From Fidelibacterota bacterium (lineage in GTDB: Bacteria > Marinisomatota > Marinisomatia > Marinisomatales > UBA1611), in contig PBAR01000002.1 in NCBI GenBank assembly GCA_002718285.1, forward strand, positions 1 to 46,043: DNA of 46,043 nt, in the 5' to 3' direction. The notes beneath the pieces are model-generated. The model saw nothing but the letters and a program-made list of their open reading frames with translations. It made no database searches and was not told the origin of the DNA. The position numbers were made by a program, and so were the translations under genes. This document shows, piece after piece, positions 19,047 to 28,948 of this stretch; position 1 is the first letter of the stretch; each line of letters opens with the position of its first letter.

Positions 19047-19892
19047 CTATTTATTATTGGGTGAAATTTTATATATCATCACTCCATCAAATCTTGAATT
19101 ACCGTTGTTAAGTAAATATTCCATAAATGGGACATTAACTGTTTTTCCTTCAATGGATGAAGCATGAATCAAGCTTTTTCTATCAATTAAATATCCTTCA
19201 TGAGCGATCACAATGCCTGATACAAAATAGCTTCTTTTCACAAAAGCAACACCACATACTTCTGGAAGCTTTGAAAGAATAATATGTGAAATATTTTCCA
19301 CAGGTATAAAAGAAATTTGTTGGAATGATGACCAGTCAAGATCAAGGAATTCAGAACCATCTTGCTTACGATTTAATTCAATTGTTATTGTCTTTAAATA
19401 TTGGTTGGGGACCAGTTGACTGGTAATATCTATTGTCTGATTATGATTTAAAATTCTATCTGATGTATAATGCCATCGAGATTTATATGTTGGAAATTTT
19501 TTACCATTTTTATTTTCTTTGTAATGAATATTTACCATGTTACTTCTTGCATCATCCCAATTATTACTTTGGGCAAAAGCCATTGTAGTTAGTACGTGTA
19601 CTGTACAATCAGAAGTATCAATTCTAATAATTGGATCTGGATCTGGTTCAATTTCTTCTCCAAGTTTAAAAATCCCATAGGGTGTCCCAACCCGCCATAG
19701 ATTTATCGCCTTTATTCTATTATGATAATCAGGAAAATGCTTTTTAAACTGTGGCAAATAAGATGAAAAATCTTCATTAGATAGCTCCCAAGGTTTTGGC
19801 AATGTTTCCACCCATTGAAAACTGGTATATTTTTCAGTGAGGCCAAATAAAAAAACCAGAGAGATTAGATTAGATATAATTTTCAAATGCAA
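19047..19892 (-). CDS. DUF1460-like (NlpC/P60-fold) N-acetylmuramoyl-L-alanine amidase-like protein
   Basis: A 281-residue protein with an N-terminal hydrophobic segment, probably exported. I read it as the DUF1460 amidase-like family from ordered landmarks: a candidate nucleophile in IDTSDCTVHVLTT (Cys96), SRWHYTSDRI (~139-147), the candidate His231 in IAHEGYLI, and LIHASSIEGKTVNVPFMEYL near the end. Family members hydrolyse cell-wall stem-peptide linkages and are often encoded beside GH3-beta-lactamase fusions, MurNAc kinases and symporters in Bacteroidota. That matches the gene's place next to the GH3 fusion and GH18 enzyme and the NagZ/kinase/symporter set at the other end of the window. 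The family call rests on motif order only. Confidence 0.65.
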   Translation of the reverse strand: MHLKIISNLISLVFLFGLTEKYTSFQWVETLPKPWELSNEDFSSYLPQFKKHFPDYHNRIKAINLWRVGTPYGIFKLGEEIEPDPDPIIRIDTSDCTVHVLTTMAFAQSNNWDDARSNMVNIHYKENKNGKKFPTYKSRWHYTSDRILNHNQTIDITSQLVPNQYLKTITIELNRKQDGSEFLDLDWSSFQQISFIPVENISHIILSKLPEVCGVAFVKRSYFVSGIVIAHEGYLIDRKSLIHASSIEGKTVNVPFMEYLLNNGNSRFDGVMIYKISPNNK

Positions 19893-19966
19893 TTTATCTT
19901 AATTCAATTTAGTTCATCGCTGAAAATTATTACACATTTCCATCATGTTTTCTTTTTTTATCCTAT

Positions 19967-21211
19967 TCATTTAAATGATTTAATAATTTCTAAATGCTCT
20001 TCCATTAGGTTATGAATACTAAAAAAATTTACACCATTTGCCCCCCATTTATTGCATTGTTGATCGCAATTGTTAATTTTTGAGGAGTTAATGCATTCAC
20101 AAAAATTCCAGAGAAATATTTGAAACGGCCATTTGTCTCTTCAATGCCATTTTCAACACTGTATTTTATCCAGTCAAGGTCTTTGTTGTAAAAATGATGA
20201 TAATTCATAGGACAAGCAATGTCTAAATTGCAAGATGACCAATCCTGTCGAACCATCTTACGAGACATTTCTGGGTAAGGAAATACAGCAGCAGATAGTT
20301 CAGTACCGTTTTTATGTGTAATCTTTACCAAATCATTTACTAAGCTTGTAACTTCATCTAATCTAAACTTTAGCCATTTATTATTTAGCTCTGGGTGTTT
20401 TAATTCTAACGGATCAATATCATAAATTTCTTTGAATTTCTTCCTGGCATCAGGATGATAACCAAAATCAAATTCTGGCATTTCACCTTTTTGCATAAGT
20501 CCATATTTCGGTTGCAAATCTCTGACATAATTATAAAGATCCTTTCCAAAATCATGAGTCCAAGTCTCTTCCCACTCACCATCAAACCAAAGCACTCCAA
20601 TATCACCATAGTTATTTAACAATTCCTGGAGTTAGTTTTTCATATAAATAACATAACAATTAAAATCAGCTCCTTCTGTTTTTCGATTCATCTCCCAGTT
20701 ACGCCGAGGTAAATAATCTGGATGATGCTAATCCATGATAGAATGATACCAGTATATTTTCAATCCACATTTACAGCACGCTTTCGCAAGTTCATCTAAA
20801 ATATCTCTTTGAAAAGGAGTTGACATAATATCATAATCTGTATAGTTGGAATTAAAAAGAAGAAAACCATCATAATGCTTACTTGTGATAACAATATATT
20901 TCATTCCTGCATCGCTAGCTATTCGATCCCATTCATCCGCATTGAATTTTATTGGGTCAAATTTTTCAATAAATTTGCCATACTGTTCCAATGGAATCTG
21001 TGCAGTTGTACGAATCCATTCAGCATGATTTGTTTTTTCTTCCCACTATCCTGCGGGAATGGAATAAAGCCCCCAATCAATAAACATACCAAAACGGGCT
21101 TCCCGCCACCAAGCCATACGTTCGTCTTTTAAACTTTTCATTTTATCATCTGATCCCCAAAAGCTGTTTATTCAAAACAAAAAGAAAAAGAAATAATATT
21201 AATCTTTTCAT
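19967..21211 (-). pseudogene. GH29 alpha-L-fucosidase, broken by three stops and two frameshifts
   Basis: Conceptual translation gives a nearly full-length secreted GH29 enzyme. A signal peptide starts at ATG 21211, two bases after the stop of the FGE gene. Then follow [19 protein letters not shown] (the usual FIHWG reads FIDWG), YGKFIEKFDP, YIVITSKHYDGFLLF, YHSIMD and GVLWFDGEWE, which holds the nucleophile Asp. Lesions are: a frame change between about 21172 and 21150, just after the signal peptide; TAG at 21048-21046, where the family has Glu in IPAGEW; TAG at 20730-20728, where MDWHHPDY expects Trp; TAA at 20634-20632; and a one-base shortfall in the G run at 20046-20041. Beyond the last, frame-corrected sequence continues to a TGA at 19969-19967. 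Each stop is one substitution from a sensible codon, so inactivation looks recent. Confidence 0.9.
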
Positions 21212-21212
21212 T

Positions 21213-22274
21213 CTATTTTAGGGATTTTACACATCGAAAACCAGTATGACTAAGTCCTGTATCTTGGCTTGAACTCATGCGTCTGGTAACACGATAACCA
21301 CTGCAATAGCTATCATTACATAAATAAGACCCACCCCGCATTACCCGTTTGGAGATATGCGGTTCATTAGGATCGAATGAACTGGAAGGGCCTTTGGGAT
21401 TAATAGCTATTTTGTTGGATGCGAAGATACCGTAGGACCCGAAATGATACAAATCATTACACCATTCCCATACGTTTCCAGCCATATCATACAGACCATA
21501 CCCATTAGGTGAATAAGATTTCACAGGAGCTGTACCAAAAAAACCGTCCTGTAAAGTGTTTTCATAAGGAAATATTCCTTGCCAAAAATTCGCTTTGGAA
21601 GACGATTGGCTGATTGAATTATTTCCCCATGGATAGATTGGATTATCTAAACCACCCCTAGCCGCCCACTCCCACTCTGCTTCTGTTGGTAACCGCTTTC
21701 CAGCCCACCGGGAGTATGCCACAGCATCTTCCCAGGCTATATGAACTACTGGATAATCCATTAACTTTTCAATAGTGCTTCCAGGGCCTTCTGGATGCTT
21801 CCAATTCGCACCGATGGTCCACTTCCACCATTGTGTTTCATTATTTAGCGGGACTGGACCAAGCGTAGCCTTAAATACCAAAGAACCAGGCTGTAAAATA
21901 TTTTCATCAGGTTTAGATTCACCTGATGGTAGATTTCTTTTTAATTCTTCCCATTCAATAACTTTTTCTGCAACGGTTATATAGTTTGTTTTTAATACGA
22001 AATCTGAAAATTGCCGGTTGGTAATTTCATGTATGTCCATGTAAAAGCTGTCAACCTTTACTTCATGCAATGGGAATTCATCTGGGCCAGCTTGCTGATC
22101 TCTGCCTCCCATCATAAATGTTCCCCCTGGGATTAATACCATTTCCCCAAAATAATTTGGTTCATATCTATGAGAAGATTCTTTGGCACAACCATAGAAT
22201 ATCATAACCAAAACAAAATATCTGATAAATGCTTCTTTGAAGCCAAAATAGTTGTAAAACTGTGGAAAGCTCAT
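21213..22274 (-). CDS. Formylglycine-generating enzyme (sulfatase-modifying factor), lipoprotein
   Basis: A 353-residue SUMF1/FGE-sulfatase-domain protein with a lipobox-like IFYGCAK near residue 30. It begins the catalytic fold with MVLIPGGTFMMGG and FYMDIHEITNRQFSDF. It contains the WEWAARGG and YDMAGNVWEW blocks. It ends with the full active-site signature RGGSYLCNDSYCSGYR (Cys319 and Cys324) and GLSHTGFRCV. Both cysteines are present, so this is a true formylglycine-generating enzyme rather than one of the many SUMF1-like proteins lacking them. It oxidises the cysteine of CxPSR sulfatases to formylglycine. It lies divergent to the sulfatase gene at 22565 and directly upstream (2-base spacing) of the GH29 pseudogene. 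The gene itself is intact although its neighbouring client is interrupted. Confidence 0.92.
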   Translation of the reverse strand: MSFPQFYNYFGFKEAFIRYFVLVMIFYGCAKESSHRYEPNYFGEMVLIPGGTFMMGGRDQQAGPDEFPLHEVKVDSFYMDIHEITNRQFSDFVLKTNYITVAEKVIEWEELKRNLPSGESKPDENILQPGSLVFKATLGPVPLNNETQWWKWTIGANWKHPEGPGSTIEKLMDYPVVHIAWEDAVAYSRWAGKRLPTEAEWEWAARGGLDNPIYPWGNNSISQSSSKANFWQGIFPYENTLQDGFFGTAPVKSYSPNGYGLYDMAGNVWEWCNDLYHFGSYGIFASNKIAINPKGPSSSFDPNEPHISKRVMRGGSYLCNDSYCSGYRVTRRMSSSQDTGLSHTGFRCVKSLK

Positions 22275-22564
22275 ATCAAAAAGTAAGAATAAAAAAAAAG
22301 GGAAGATAAAATTCTTTCATTTTCTTACATCTATAAACTGGAACTTCAGCAAGATAAAATGTATACATCATCAATTAGAAAAATTATAGGTGCAGTGATA
22401 AACCATAATTCAATAGGATAACAATTCATTTATTGAGATTTGAATGACCACATTTGATATAAAAATAGATATTTAATCAATTATTGCAATAAGGATTCAT
22501 TTATAAGACTAGGTTTTTTAATCTTGTTTATGATAGTAGATTTTTGGCGGTCTACGTATAAAAA
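22275..22564. promoter_or_regulatory. Divergent intergenic region between FGE and sulfatase
   Basis: These 290 AT-rich bases separate two divergently transcribed genes and should hold both promoters. No convincing -35/-10 pair or Bacteroidota-type TAnnTTTG element was found. A short inverted repeat GTAGA-N10-TCTAC (22536-22555) sits just before the sulfatase start but is too weak to call an operator. Confidence 0.3.
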
Positions 22565-24202
22565 ATGGAATCTATTATGAGTTCAAAATTCGAAAAAAAA
22601 ATTATTTATTCCATTTTCCTATTATTCTTTTTTTCTTGTTCCAACCAAAATGGTCATGAATCGTCTAAACTAAATATCCTTTTTATTATGTCTGATGATC
22701 ATGCTTATCAAGCGATTAGTTCTTACAATGATAAATTAATCCAGACACCAAATATTGACCGTATTGCCAAGGATGGAGCATTATTTACCAATTCATGCGT
22801 CACTAATTCTATTTGTGCTCCTTCAAGGGCTACAATCCTTACAGGAAAACATAATCACATCAATGGAAAAATTGATAATGAAACTCCTTTTGATTCAAAC
22901 CAGATAACCTTTCCACAACTTTTCCAAAAGGCAGGGTACCAAACTGCAATGTTTGGAAAACTGCACTTCTGAAACAATCCTAAAGGAATAGATGATTTTA
23001 TGATTCTACCTGGTCAGGGGCATTATATTAATCCTACTTTTATAACCAAAACCAGTGATACTACTATAACTGGATACGTTACTGATATTATTACCGATCT
23101 ATCCCTGAATTGGTTAAAAACCAAAAGAAACAAAGAAAAACCATTTCTAATGATGTATCTGCACAAAGCACCTCACAGGCCGTGGTGGCCAAGCCCAGAA
23201 AAATTTATTGAGTTTTCTAAAAAAGAGTTTCCCATACCAGAAACTTTATTCGATGACTATAAAAATAGAGGTACAGCTGCGAAGACAGCTGAAATGAATA
23301 TACTGTATGATTTAAGATATAGTCATGATTCCAAGATAAGACCTGAAATCCTTGAGTCATTAAATAATATTAAACCATTTGTAAAACCCTATAATTGGGG
23401 CGGCTCAGATGGATTTACAACATCATTCATAAGAGCAAATGATATGCAAAAAACCATATACGAACCTGTTTTGGATTCCATTAATATGTGGTTCAAACAG
23501 AATTGGAAACTCTTGAGTGATAAAGAAAAAATGGAATGGAAATACCAGCGATATATGCAAGATTATCTTGGCTGTATCTCATCTATTGATGATAATGTTG
23601 GCCGTGTCCTGGATTATCTTCAAGATTCCAGTTTGGATAAGAATACAATTGTTATTTATACATCAGATCAAGGATTCTATCTTGGAGAGCATGGTTGGTT
23701 CGATAAGCGGTTTATATATAATGAATCATTTAAAACACCATTATTGATCAGCTGGAAAAAAAGAATAAAACCTGGAATAAAGAAAACTCAAATGGTCCAA
23801 AACCTAGACTTCGCCCAAACATTTCTTGAAGCGGCAAATATCATTCCACCATCTGATATGCAAGGTGAAAGTCTTTTACCTCTGTTGCTGGGCCGTGATC
23901 ACGAATGGGACCGGGAAGCAGTTTATTACCATTATTATGAATATCCATCTGTCCATATGGTAAAACGACATTATGGAATTGTGACTGAAACATTTAAACT
24001 AATCCACTTTTATTATGATGTAGACGAATGGGAACTTTACGATCGTAGCAACGACCCTCAAGAGATGAAAAATGTATATAATGATCCTGCTTATGGGAAT
24101 ATTGTTTCGAAATTAAAAACTGAATTAGCTGAACTAAGGCTAAAGTATAAAGACTCGAAGGAGCTGGATCTTTATTATATTAATAAATATTTGGATAAAT
24201 GA
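22565..24202 (+). pseudogene. Sulfatase (formylglycine type, S1 family), interrupted by one in-frame TGA
   Basis: One frame runs from ATG 22565 (or Met5 at 22577) to 24202, broken only by TGA at 22970-22972. The N-terminus is a lipoprotein signal (LFFFSCSN). Family marks are metal ligands in MSDDHA (~Asp44, Asp45), the formylglycine site CAPSR (Cys84) with ATILTGKH, and TSDQGFYLGEHGWFDKRF for the second half. The stop replaces the residue after GKLHF where relatives have Gly before NNPKG (GGA to TGA is one change). The phrase LPGQGHYINP just after it recalls sulfatases acting on GlcNAc-6-sulfate, a tentative substrate. Without readthrough the product is 135 residues and inactive. The formylglycine-generating enzyme lies divergently upstream; two dioxygenase genes follow after 29 bases. 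Confidence 0.9.
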
Positions 24203-24231
24203 TATTTTGATTATGTAAACAAACGGAATGT

Positions 24232-25017
24232 ATGATTAATTGTAATATAAAAAAGGAATACAATAAAAACGGTTTTGTGATTATACGAAATGCTATTGAT
24301 CCTGATCTAGCAAATGAAATAAAAAATCATGTTCATTGGCTGGGATTAAAATATCCAGATATTAGACCTGAAGCATTCCACCATGATTTATTGATTCATG
24401 ACCCATTTATACACTACTTAGTCAAATCGAATCAGCTTCTAAGTATTGTTGAAAAAATAATCGGACCCAACATTGCTCTTTTTGGTGCTCACTATATTGC
24501 CAAAAAACCATACACTGGTAAACCAGTCGACTGGCATCAGGATGGATCCTATTGGCCGCTTGAACCTATGAAAGTTGTTTCACTTTGGGTAGCAGGAACT
24601 TCATCAACAATAAAAAGTGGGTGTATGCGAGTGATTCCTGGAACCCAAAATAAAAACCTTCTTAAACCTTCAGAAATGATTCAAGTTGACACTGAAGAAT
24701 TTGTATTAGATCTTGCCATACATCCTGATCAAATCGATGATTCAGATACGGTTGATATAGAACTAAATGCTGGAGACATATCAATCCATAATCCATTTAT
24801 CATCCACGGATCAAATCCTAACCTCTCTGATAAGTGGCGCATGGGTCTAACACTGCGTTATATTCCTACATCAGTATATGTAAATAGACAAGGTTGGAAA
24901 TGTATTTTATCAAAAGGAATTGCAGAAAAAGAGATAAAAAACAATTACTCTCTTCCACCAAAATTTGATGAAAAACAACATATGCCCTTTAATGGATACG
25001 AAGAATATATTGATTAG
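24232..25017 (+). CDS. Phytanoyl-CoA dioxygenase (PhyH) family Fe(II)/2-oxoglutarate oxygenase
   Basis: A 261-residue cytoplasmic protein without signal peptide. The double-stranded beta-helix is marked by the facial triad: His102 and Asp104 in WHQDGSYWPL and His192 in FIIHGSNPN. A 2-oxoglutarate-binding Arg (203 or 209) lies in WRMGLTLRY. Middle segments SLWVAGTSSTIKSGCMRVIPG are typical of the family. Members hydroxylate varied small molecules, and those in glycan loci have unknown substrates, so none is assigned here. It lies 29 bases after the sulfatase frame and 32 bases before a second, dissimilar PhyH gene, probably one transcript. All key residues are intact, unlike the upstream sulfatase. 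Confidence 0.9.
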   Translation: MINCNIKKEYNKNGFVIIRNAIDPDLANEIKNHVHWLGLKYPDIRPEAFHHDLLIHDPFIHYLVKSNQLLSIVEKIIGPNIALFGAHYIAKKPYTGKPVDWHQDGSYWPLEPMKVVSLWVAGTSSTIKSGCMRVIPGTQNKNLLKPSEMIQVDTEEFVLDLAIHPDQIDDSDTVDIELNAGDISIHNPFIIHGSNPNLSDKWRMGLTLRYIPTSVYVNRQGWKCILSKGIAEKEIKNNYSLPPKFDEKQHMPFNGYEEYID

Positions 25018-25049
25018 GTGCTTTTACCAAACTTGATATCTTTATAAAT

Positions 25050-25823
25050 ATGCATAATGTAAAATATAATTTATCAGAAGATGGGTTTTGTTTATTGCCA
25101 AAAATATTTTCATCTTCTCAGATAGCATCAGCCAGAAATGGTTTGTACGATGTGATCAAGGGGAACTATGAAACTAGAGTCCCTCCTGAAAATCGATTCT
25201 GGGATGTTGGAGATGATCCTAAAAATATAATTAAAATTGATAAGCCTCACATCTGCAATAAACATATTTGGAATTTAATTACACTACCAAGTTTTGGAAA
25301 AAGATTAGCCGAAGCGGTTGGAGCAAAGATGATTCAAATATGGCATTCACAGTTGGTTTGGAAACCTGCAGGAGGTGGTAAAAAAGGTCATGCAGGTTGG
25401 CATCGTGATACCCAATATTGGCCATTTTGGAAACCAAATGGTGTATTTACTGCGTGGATTGCAATATCGGATGTTAATGAGGAATCAGGCCCTGTTCGCT
25501 ACATACGCGGTTCCAATAAATGGGATGATATTTCAGGAATGGATTTCTTCGATAAAAATATTGCTTCACAAAATGATGTTCTTATAAAAATGCACAATGA
25601 TTTTAAAATTGTTAGCGCAAATATTGAAAAAGGTCAGATAATTATCCACACATCTAGGGTGTATCATTCATCTGGACCAAATATTAGCAAAGGTCCGAGG
25701 ATTGGCATGGTTGTGCATTTTTGTACAGATATGGCTGAGAGAATTGATATCACAGGAGATCACTCAGATTATTTAGATCAAATAGAAAATAAATCCATCT
25801 GCCCAATCATCTATAAAAAATAA
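25050..25823 (+). CDS. Second phytanoyl-CoA dioxygenase (PhyH) family oxygenase
   Basis: A 257-residue soluble protein of the same superfamily as its neighbour but clearly diverged. The iron ligands are His118 and Asp120 in GWHRDTQYWPFW and His206 in VYHSSGPN; Arg217 in GPRIGMVVHF would bind 2-oxoglutarate. The segment AWIAISDVNEESGPVRYIRG is the usual core of the family. It is co-directional with the first PhyH gene. It converges on the GH38 gene, with only 32 bases between stops and no visible terminator hairpin. Two different PhyH enzymes after a sulfatase suggest consecutive oxidations of one substrate or two related ones; this is inference. Confidence 0.9.
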   Translation: MHNVKYNLSEDGFCLLPKIFSSSQIASARNGLYDVIKGNYETRVPPENRFWDVGDDPKNIIKIDKPHICNKHIWNLITLPSFGKRLAEAVGAKMIQIWHSQLVWKPAGGGKKGHAGWHRDTQYWPFWKPNGVFTAWIAISDVNEESGPVRYIRGSNKWDDISGMDFFDKNIASQNDVLIKMHNDFKIVSANIEKGQIIIHTSRVYHSSGPNISKGPRIGMVVHFCTDMAERIDITGDHSDYLDQIENKSICPIIYKK

Positions 25824-25855
25824 TATAAATTAATTCTAGCTCTTTTTACATGGGT

Positions 25856-28800
25856 TCAAATACCAGGGCTAAATCTAAAAGTTCTAATCTCGAATGGTTT
25901 TAAATTAAGTTTGATTGATTTATCTACATGCATTTTTTTTCCTATCTGTTTCCATTCCATTAAATCACTCTCATATAGTACACCATTTAAAAAAAGACTC
26001 CCATTCGAATTGCGTCCCAGTGTCTCCACAATGCGCAATATCAATTCATCTTCTTTTTCTGCTTTTTTTAAAACGGATAATTCTAAACCATTACCTTCCA
26101 ATTTAACAGGCATCTCTATATGTGATTCTACTCCTTCAAACATTATTGGTTTCTGGTTCAAACATGTCGATTCCCTAATTACATCTGAGCGTATCAAATC
26201 AAATAGATGAGGAAAAAAGCTATAAGTAAAATAATGTTCTCCTATATCAGCATCAGGATCCGGATTATTTGGTGACCTTAGAAGATTTAAATCTAAAATA
26301 TTATTGTGAACCATATAACCATACTTGCAGTCATTTAAAAGTGCCACTCCATAATCGTGATCAGATAGGTCACCATATTTATGGCCTACCACTTCAAACT
26401 TGGCCCTGTCCCAACTTGTATTTCTATGCGTATTCCGTTTTACATAGCCATACTGTATATCAAATGAAACTCGTTCTGATATGATACTAACTGGGAAATG
26501 GACCCTGAGCATTTTATGCTTTTCCTTCCAATTGACCATTGTATTAAAGTCCAAACGTTTTGAATTTGGATTTAATGATACAGTTTGCTGTATCTGTGAA
26601 TGGCCGATCGTGAGGGTAAATATTAATTCTTGTAATACATCACCCTTTGAACCAAACTCGGTTTTTTGAGCAATGGCTTTCTCTATATAAACATCTCGAT
26701 AAAAAAAATCAATATCCCAAGCATCCCAATCATTTGGACGATCTTCATAAAGAGAAAGTACGTTTCCAACTCCATCTAAAACTTCCATTTCTGCTTCCTT
26801 ATCAAAAGCAGAAATGAGGGCTCCATTATTATCAAACCTATAGCATATTAGTTCATTCTCTAGTACTAATTCATCTAAATTATTCTGCTTTAATAAAACA
26901 GGGTCTGCTTTTCTATATGACTTAAAGGATAAAGAATCTATTTCTACATATGCTAATACTTCTTCACCGCATTTTTGTAAGGGCAATGTTTTTTTATTTT
27001 CATCTATGATAGAAAACCCATGAAGAGATTTTGGAATAGAAATCATTCCCTTCCAAGAATATGACAGTGTATTGGCCAAAACAAATGAGTCAGGATTTTG
27101 CTCAAATAAAATTTTCCCAACCTGAGTAATAAGTGAATTACAGCCATGTTGAAGCTCTTCGTATTCTATGTGAGTGGTTTGATAGACCAAATTGATACTC
27201 GACCCCGGGATAATATCATGAAATTGGTTGATAAGTAATTTTTTCCAAAATCCATCCAACGTTTTTAATGGATATTTTTGTATAGGAGCACAAGACCAAA
27301 GAATTTCTACAGCGCGAAGCTTCCATTCCAGTTGCCGATTATGTTTTTTAACCAATCCATGAGTCGTAAGAGTACCCCGGTGAAGCTCTAAATAAAGTTC
27401 GCCCACCCATGTTTCTATTTCATTCTTATAACTGTCTAATCGGTGAAAAAAGTTTTTTGCTGTGTCAAATTTTACTCTAGGAGAATTTTCCAAATCTGCC
27501 ATTCTTCGTCCAAGTTCTATATTTTCAGGTTTAGGGCCTCCACCTCCATTACCTACCCCAAATAAGGAAATAAACTCATTAATTCTATCTTTCTCCTTAA
27601 AATTATTCTGTGCAGGAATTAAAAATTCCGTATCCAGCTCGCTATTGTAGGTGTTTTCGGGCGGAAAATGGGTCAGGATTTCTGAACCATCAATTCCCCG
27701 CCAATTAAAGGTATGATGAGGAAAATCATTAAACTGGCTCCATGAAAGCTTTTGTGTCAGAAAATAATTGATACCTGATTTTTTTAGGATCTGAGGTAAT
27801 GCAGCAGAATAGCCAAACACATCTGGCAGCCATAAATTATCTACATCCACATTAAACTCATCCATAAAATAATTCTTTCCATGCAATAGCTGACGCACCA
27901 TTGATTCGCCACTAATAAGATTACAATCAGCTTCAACCCACATCCCTCCCTGGACTTCCCAGTTACCAGAACGTACTGCCTTTTTTATGCGTTTATATAT
28001 TTCTGGATAAAACTCTTTAATAAATTGATAGTGCTGAGGCTGAGAAGCTCCAAAGATATATTCTGGATATTTTTCAATAATATTCAATTGCGTTGCAAAA
28101 GTTCGAGCGCATTTCCTTATAGTCTCCTTAACGGGCCAGAGCCAACCAGTATCTATGTGCGCATGGCCTATTGCAGAAACAATAAGGTCAGATGCCGATG
28201 CTGGTTTTTTCAATTCAACATTTAATAAACCTCGGGCTTGTTTTATCTTTTTAGGATCGATTTCAAATGCATTAATACAATCATTTAATACCCGAATTAT
28301 TCTTGAACGCCTTACAGATTGTTCATTAAGCCGTTTTACTAAACCAAGCAGGATACGTGCATCGAGATACAATTTCCAAACATCATCATTAAAAATCCCG
28401 ATCTTTATTTTCTCAACCTTGGAATTGAACCATCCATGTCGCTTCGGGTTTTCTTCCGATGGATCTGAATCCATAAAAATACCAAACAACGAATTTGCTG
28501 CTGCTTCAACCCAAAAATCTATTTTCCCATCAGAGTGACAACTATCATCTAAGGGCACTATTGTGCGAACAAAATTTGGTTCCCATATCGAACCATTTGT
28601 TATACCTTGAATAGCTCTGCCATCAGAGCCAAAAACCAACCCTTCCCCTGAAAAATCTAACTCTGCTACAACCGCTTTCCCTAACCATACTTCAGGTATT
28701 TCTCCCTGTAAATGGAACCAGGCACTTTCCCATTTCTGGCCCCATTGTTCTCCTTCTGTAATAGGTTTGTAGTCTAAGCTAAGCCTATCTGAAAAAGGTA

Positions 28801-28948
28801 CTGGAGTATTTGACCAAGCATATTCAGCACGAAGAGTTTGTTTATCGTAGATAAAAAGTGATGGTAACTGGTTATACCACTTATCAATTCTGTTTATAAG
28901 GATTTCTGTTTCTTTTTTATTCATAAGAGTTATTCTACTGAAATCCAT
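25856..28948 (-). CDS. GH38 alpha-mannosidase
   Basis: A 1030-residue enzyme without a signal peptide, so probably cytoplasmic. An N-terminal beta-rich domain (~1-250) precedes the GH38 catalytic domain. That domain has zinc ligands in IGHAHIDTGWLWP (His264, Asp266), the nucleophile in LWLPDVFGYS (Asp376) and HDIIPGSS near 590. The C-terminal half is the beta-sandwich typical of the family. It releases alpha-linked mannose from N-glycan-derived oligosaccharides. The stated start overlaps the symporter stop by 19 bases; Met9 (28924), five bases after that stop, is an alternative. With the upstream symporter and CBM9-like protein it forms a three-gene unit that could import and trim mannose-containing products. 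It is intact and of normal length. Confidence 0.93.
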   Translation of the reverse strand: MDFSRITLMNKKETEILINRIDKWYNQLPSLFIYDKQTLRAEYAWSNTPVPFSDRLSLDYKPITEGEQWGQKWESAWFHLQGEIPEVWLGKAVVAELDFSGEGLVFGSDGRAIQGITNGSIWEPNFVRTIVPLDDSCHSDGKIDFWVEAAANSLFGIFMDSDPSEENPKRHGWFNSKVEKIKIGIFNDDVWKLYLDARILLGLVKRLNEQSVRRSRIIRVLNDCINAFEIDPKKIKQARGLLNVELKKPASASDLIVSAIGHAHIDTGWLWPVKETIRKCARTFATQLNIIEKYPEYIFGASQPQHYQFIKEFYPEIYKRIKKAVRSGNWEVQGGMWVEADCNLISGESMVRQLLHGKNYFMDEFNVDVDNLWLPDVFGYSAALPQILKKSGINYFLTQKLSWSQFNDFPHHTFNWRGIDGSEILTHFPPENTYNSELDTEFLIPAQNNFKEKDRINEFISLFGVGNGGGGPKPENIELGRRMADLENSPRVKFDTAKNFFHRLDSYKNEIETWVGELYLELHRGTLTTHGLVKKHNRQLEWKLRAVEILWSCAPIQKYPLKTLDGFWKKLLINQFHDIIPGSSINLVYQTTHIEYEELQHGCNSLITQVGKILFEQNPDSFVLANTLSYSWKGMISIPKSLHGFSIIDENKKTLPLQKCGEEVLAYVEIDSLSFKSYRKADPVLLKQNNLDELVLENELICYRFDNNGALISAFDKEAEMEVLDGVGNVLSLYEDRPNDWDAWDIDFFYRDVYIEKAIAQKTEFGSKGDVLQELIFTLTIGHSQIQQTVSLNPNSKRLDFNTMVNWKEKHKMLRVHFPVSIISERVSFDIQYGYVKRNTHRNTSWDRAKFEVVGHKYGDLSDHDYGVALLNDCKYGYMVHNNILDLNLLRSPNNPDPDADIGEHYFTYSFFPHLFDLIRSDVIRESTCLNQKPIMFEGVESHIEMPVKLEGNGLELSVLKKAEKEDELILRIVETLGRNSNGSLFLNGVLYESDLMEWKQIGKKMHVDKSIKLNLKPFEIRTFRFSPGI

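Noticed and set aside
22536..22561. Inverted repeat GTAGA-N10-TCTAC before the sulfatase and the 10-mer CTACGTATAA also found at 19026
   Set aside because: A five-base stem and a single 10-mer repeat are expected by chance in an AT-rich 46 kb window, and the two sites face their genes in different orientations.
22970..22972. Selenocysteine at the sulfatase TGA
   Set aside because: The position is a Gly in relatives, not a redox or metal Cys, and no convincing hairpin of the bacterial SECIS type follows the TGA.
28155..28538. 127-codon ORF on the plus strand inside the GH38 gene, and similar antisense ORFs elsewhere
   Set aside because: They lie wholly within strongly conserved genes on the other strand and show no domain or start signal; they are shadows.
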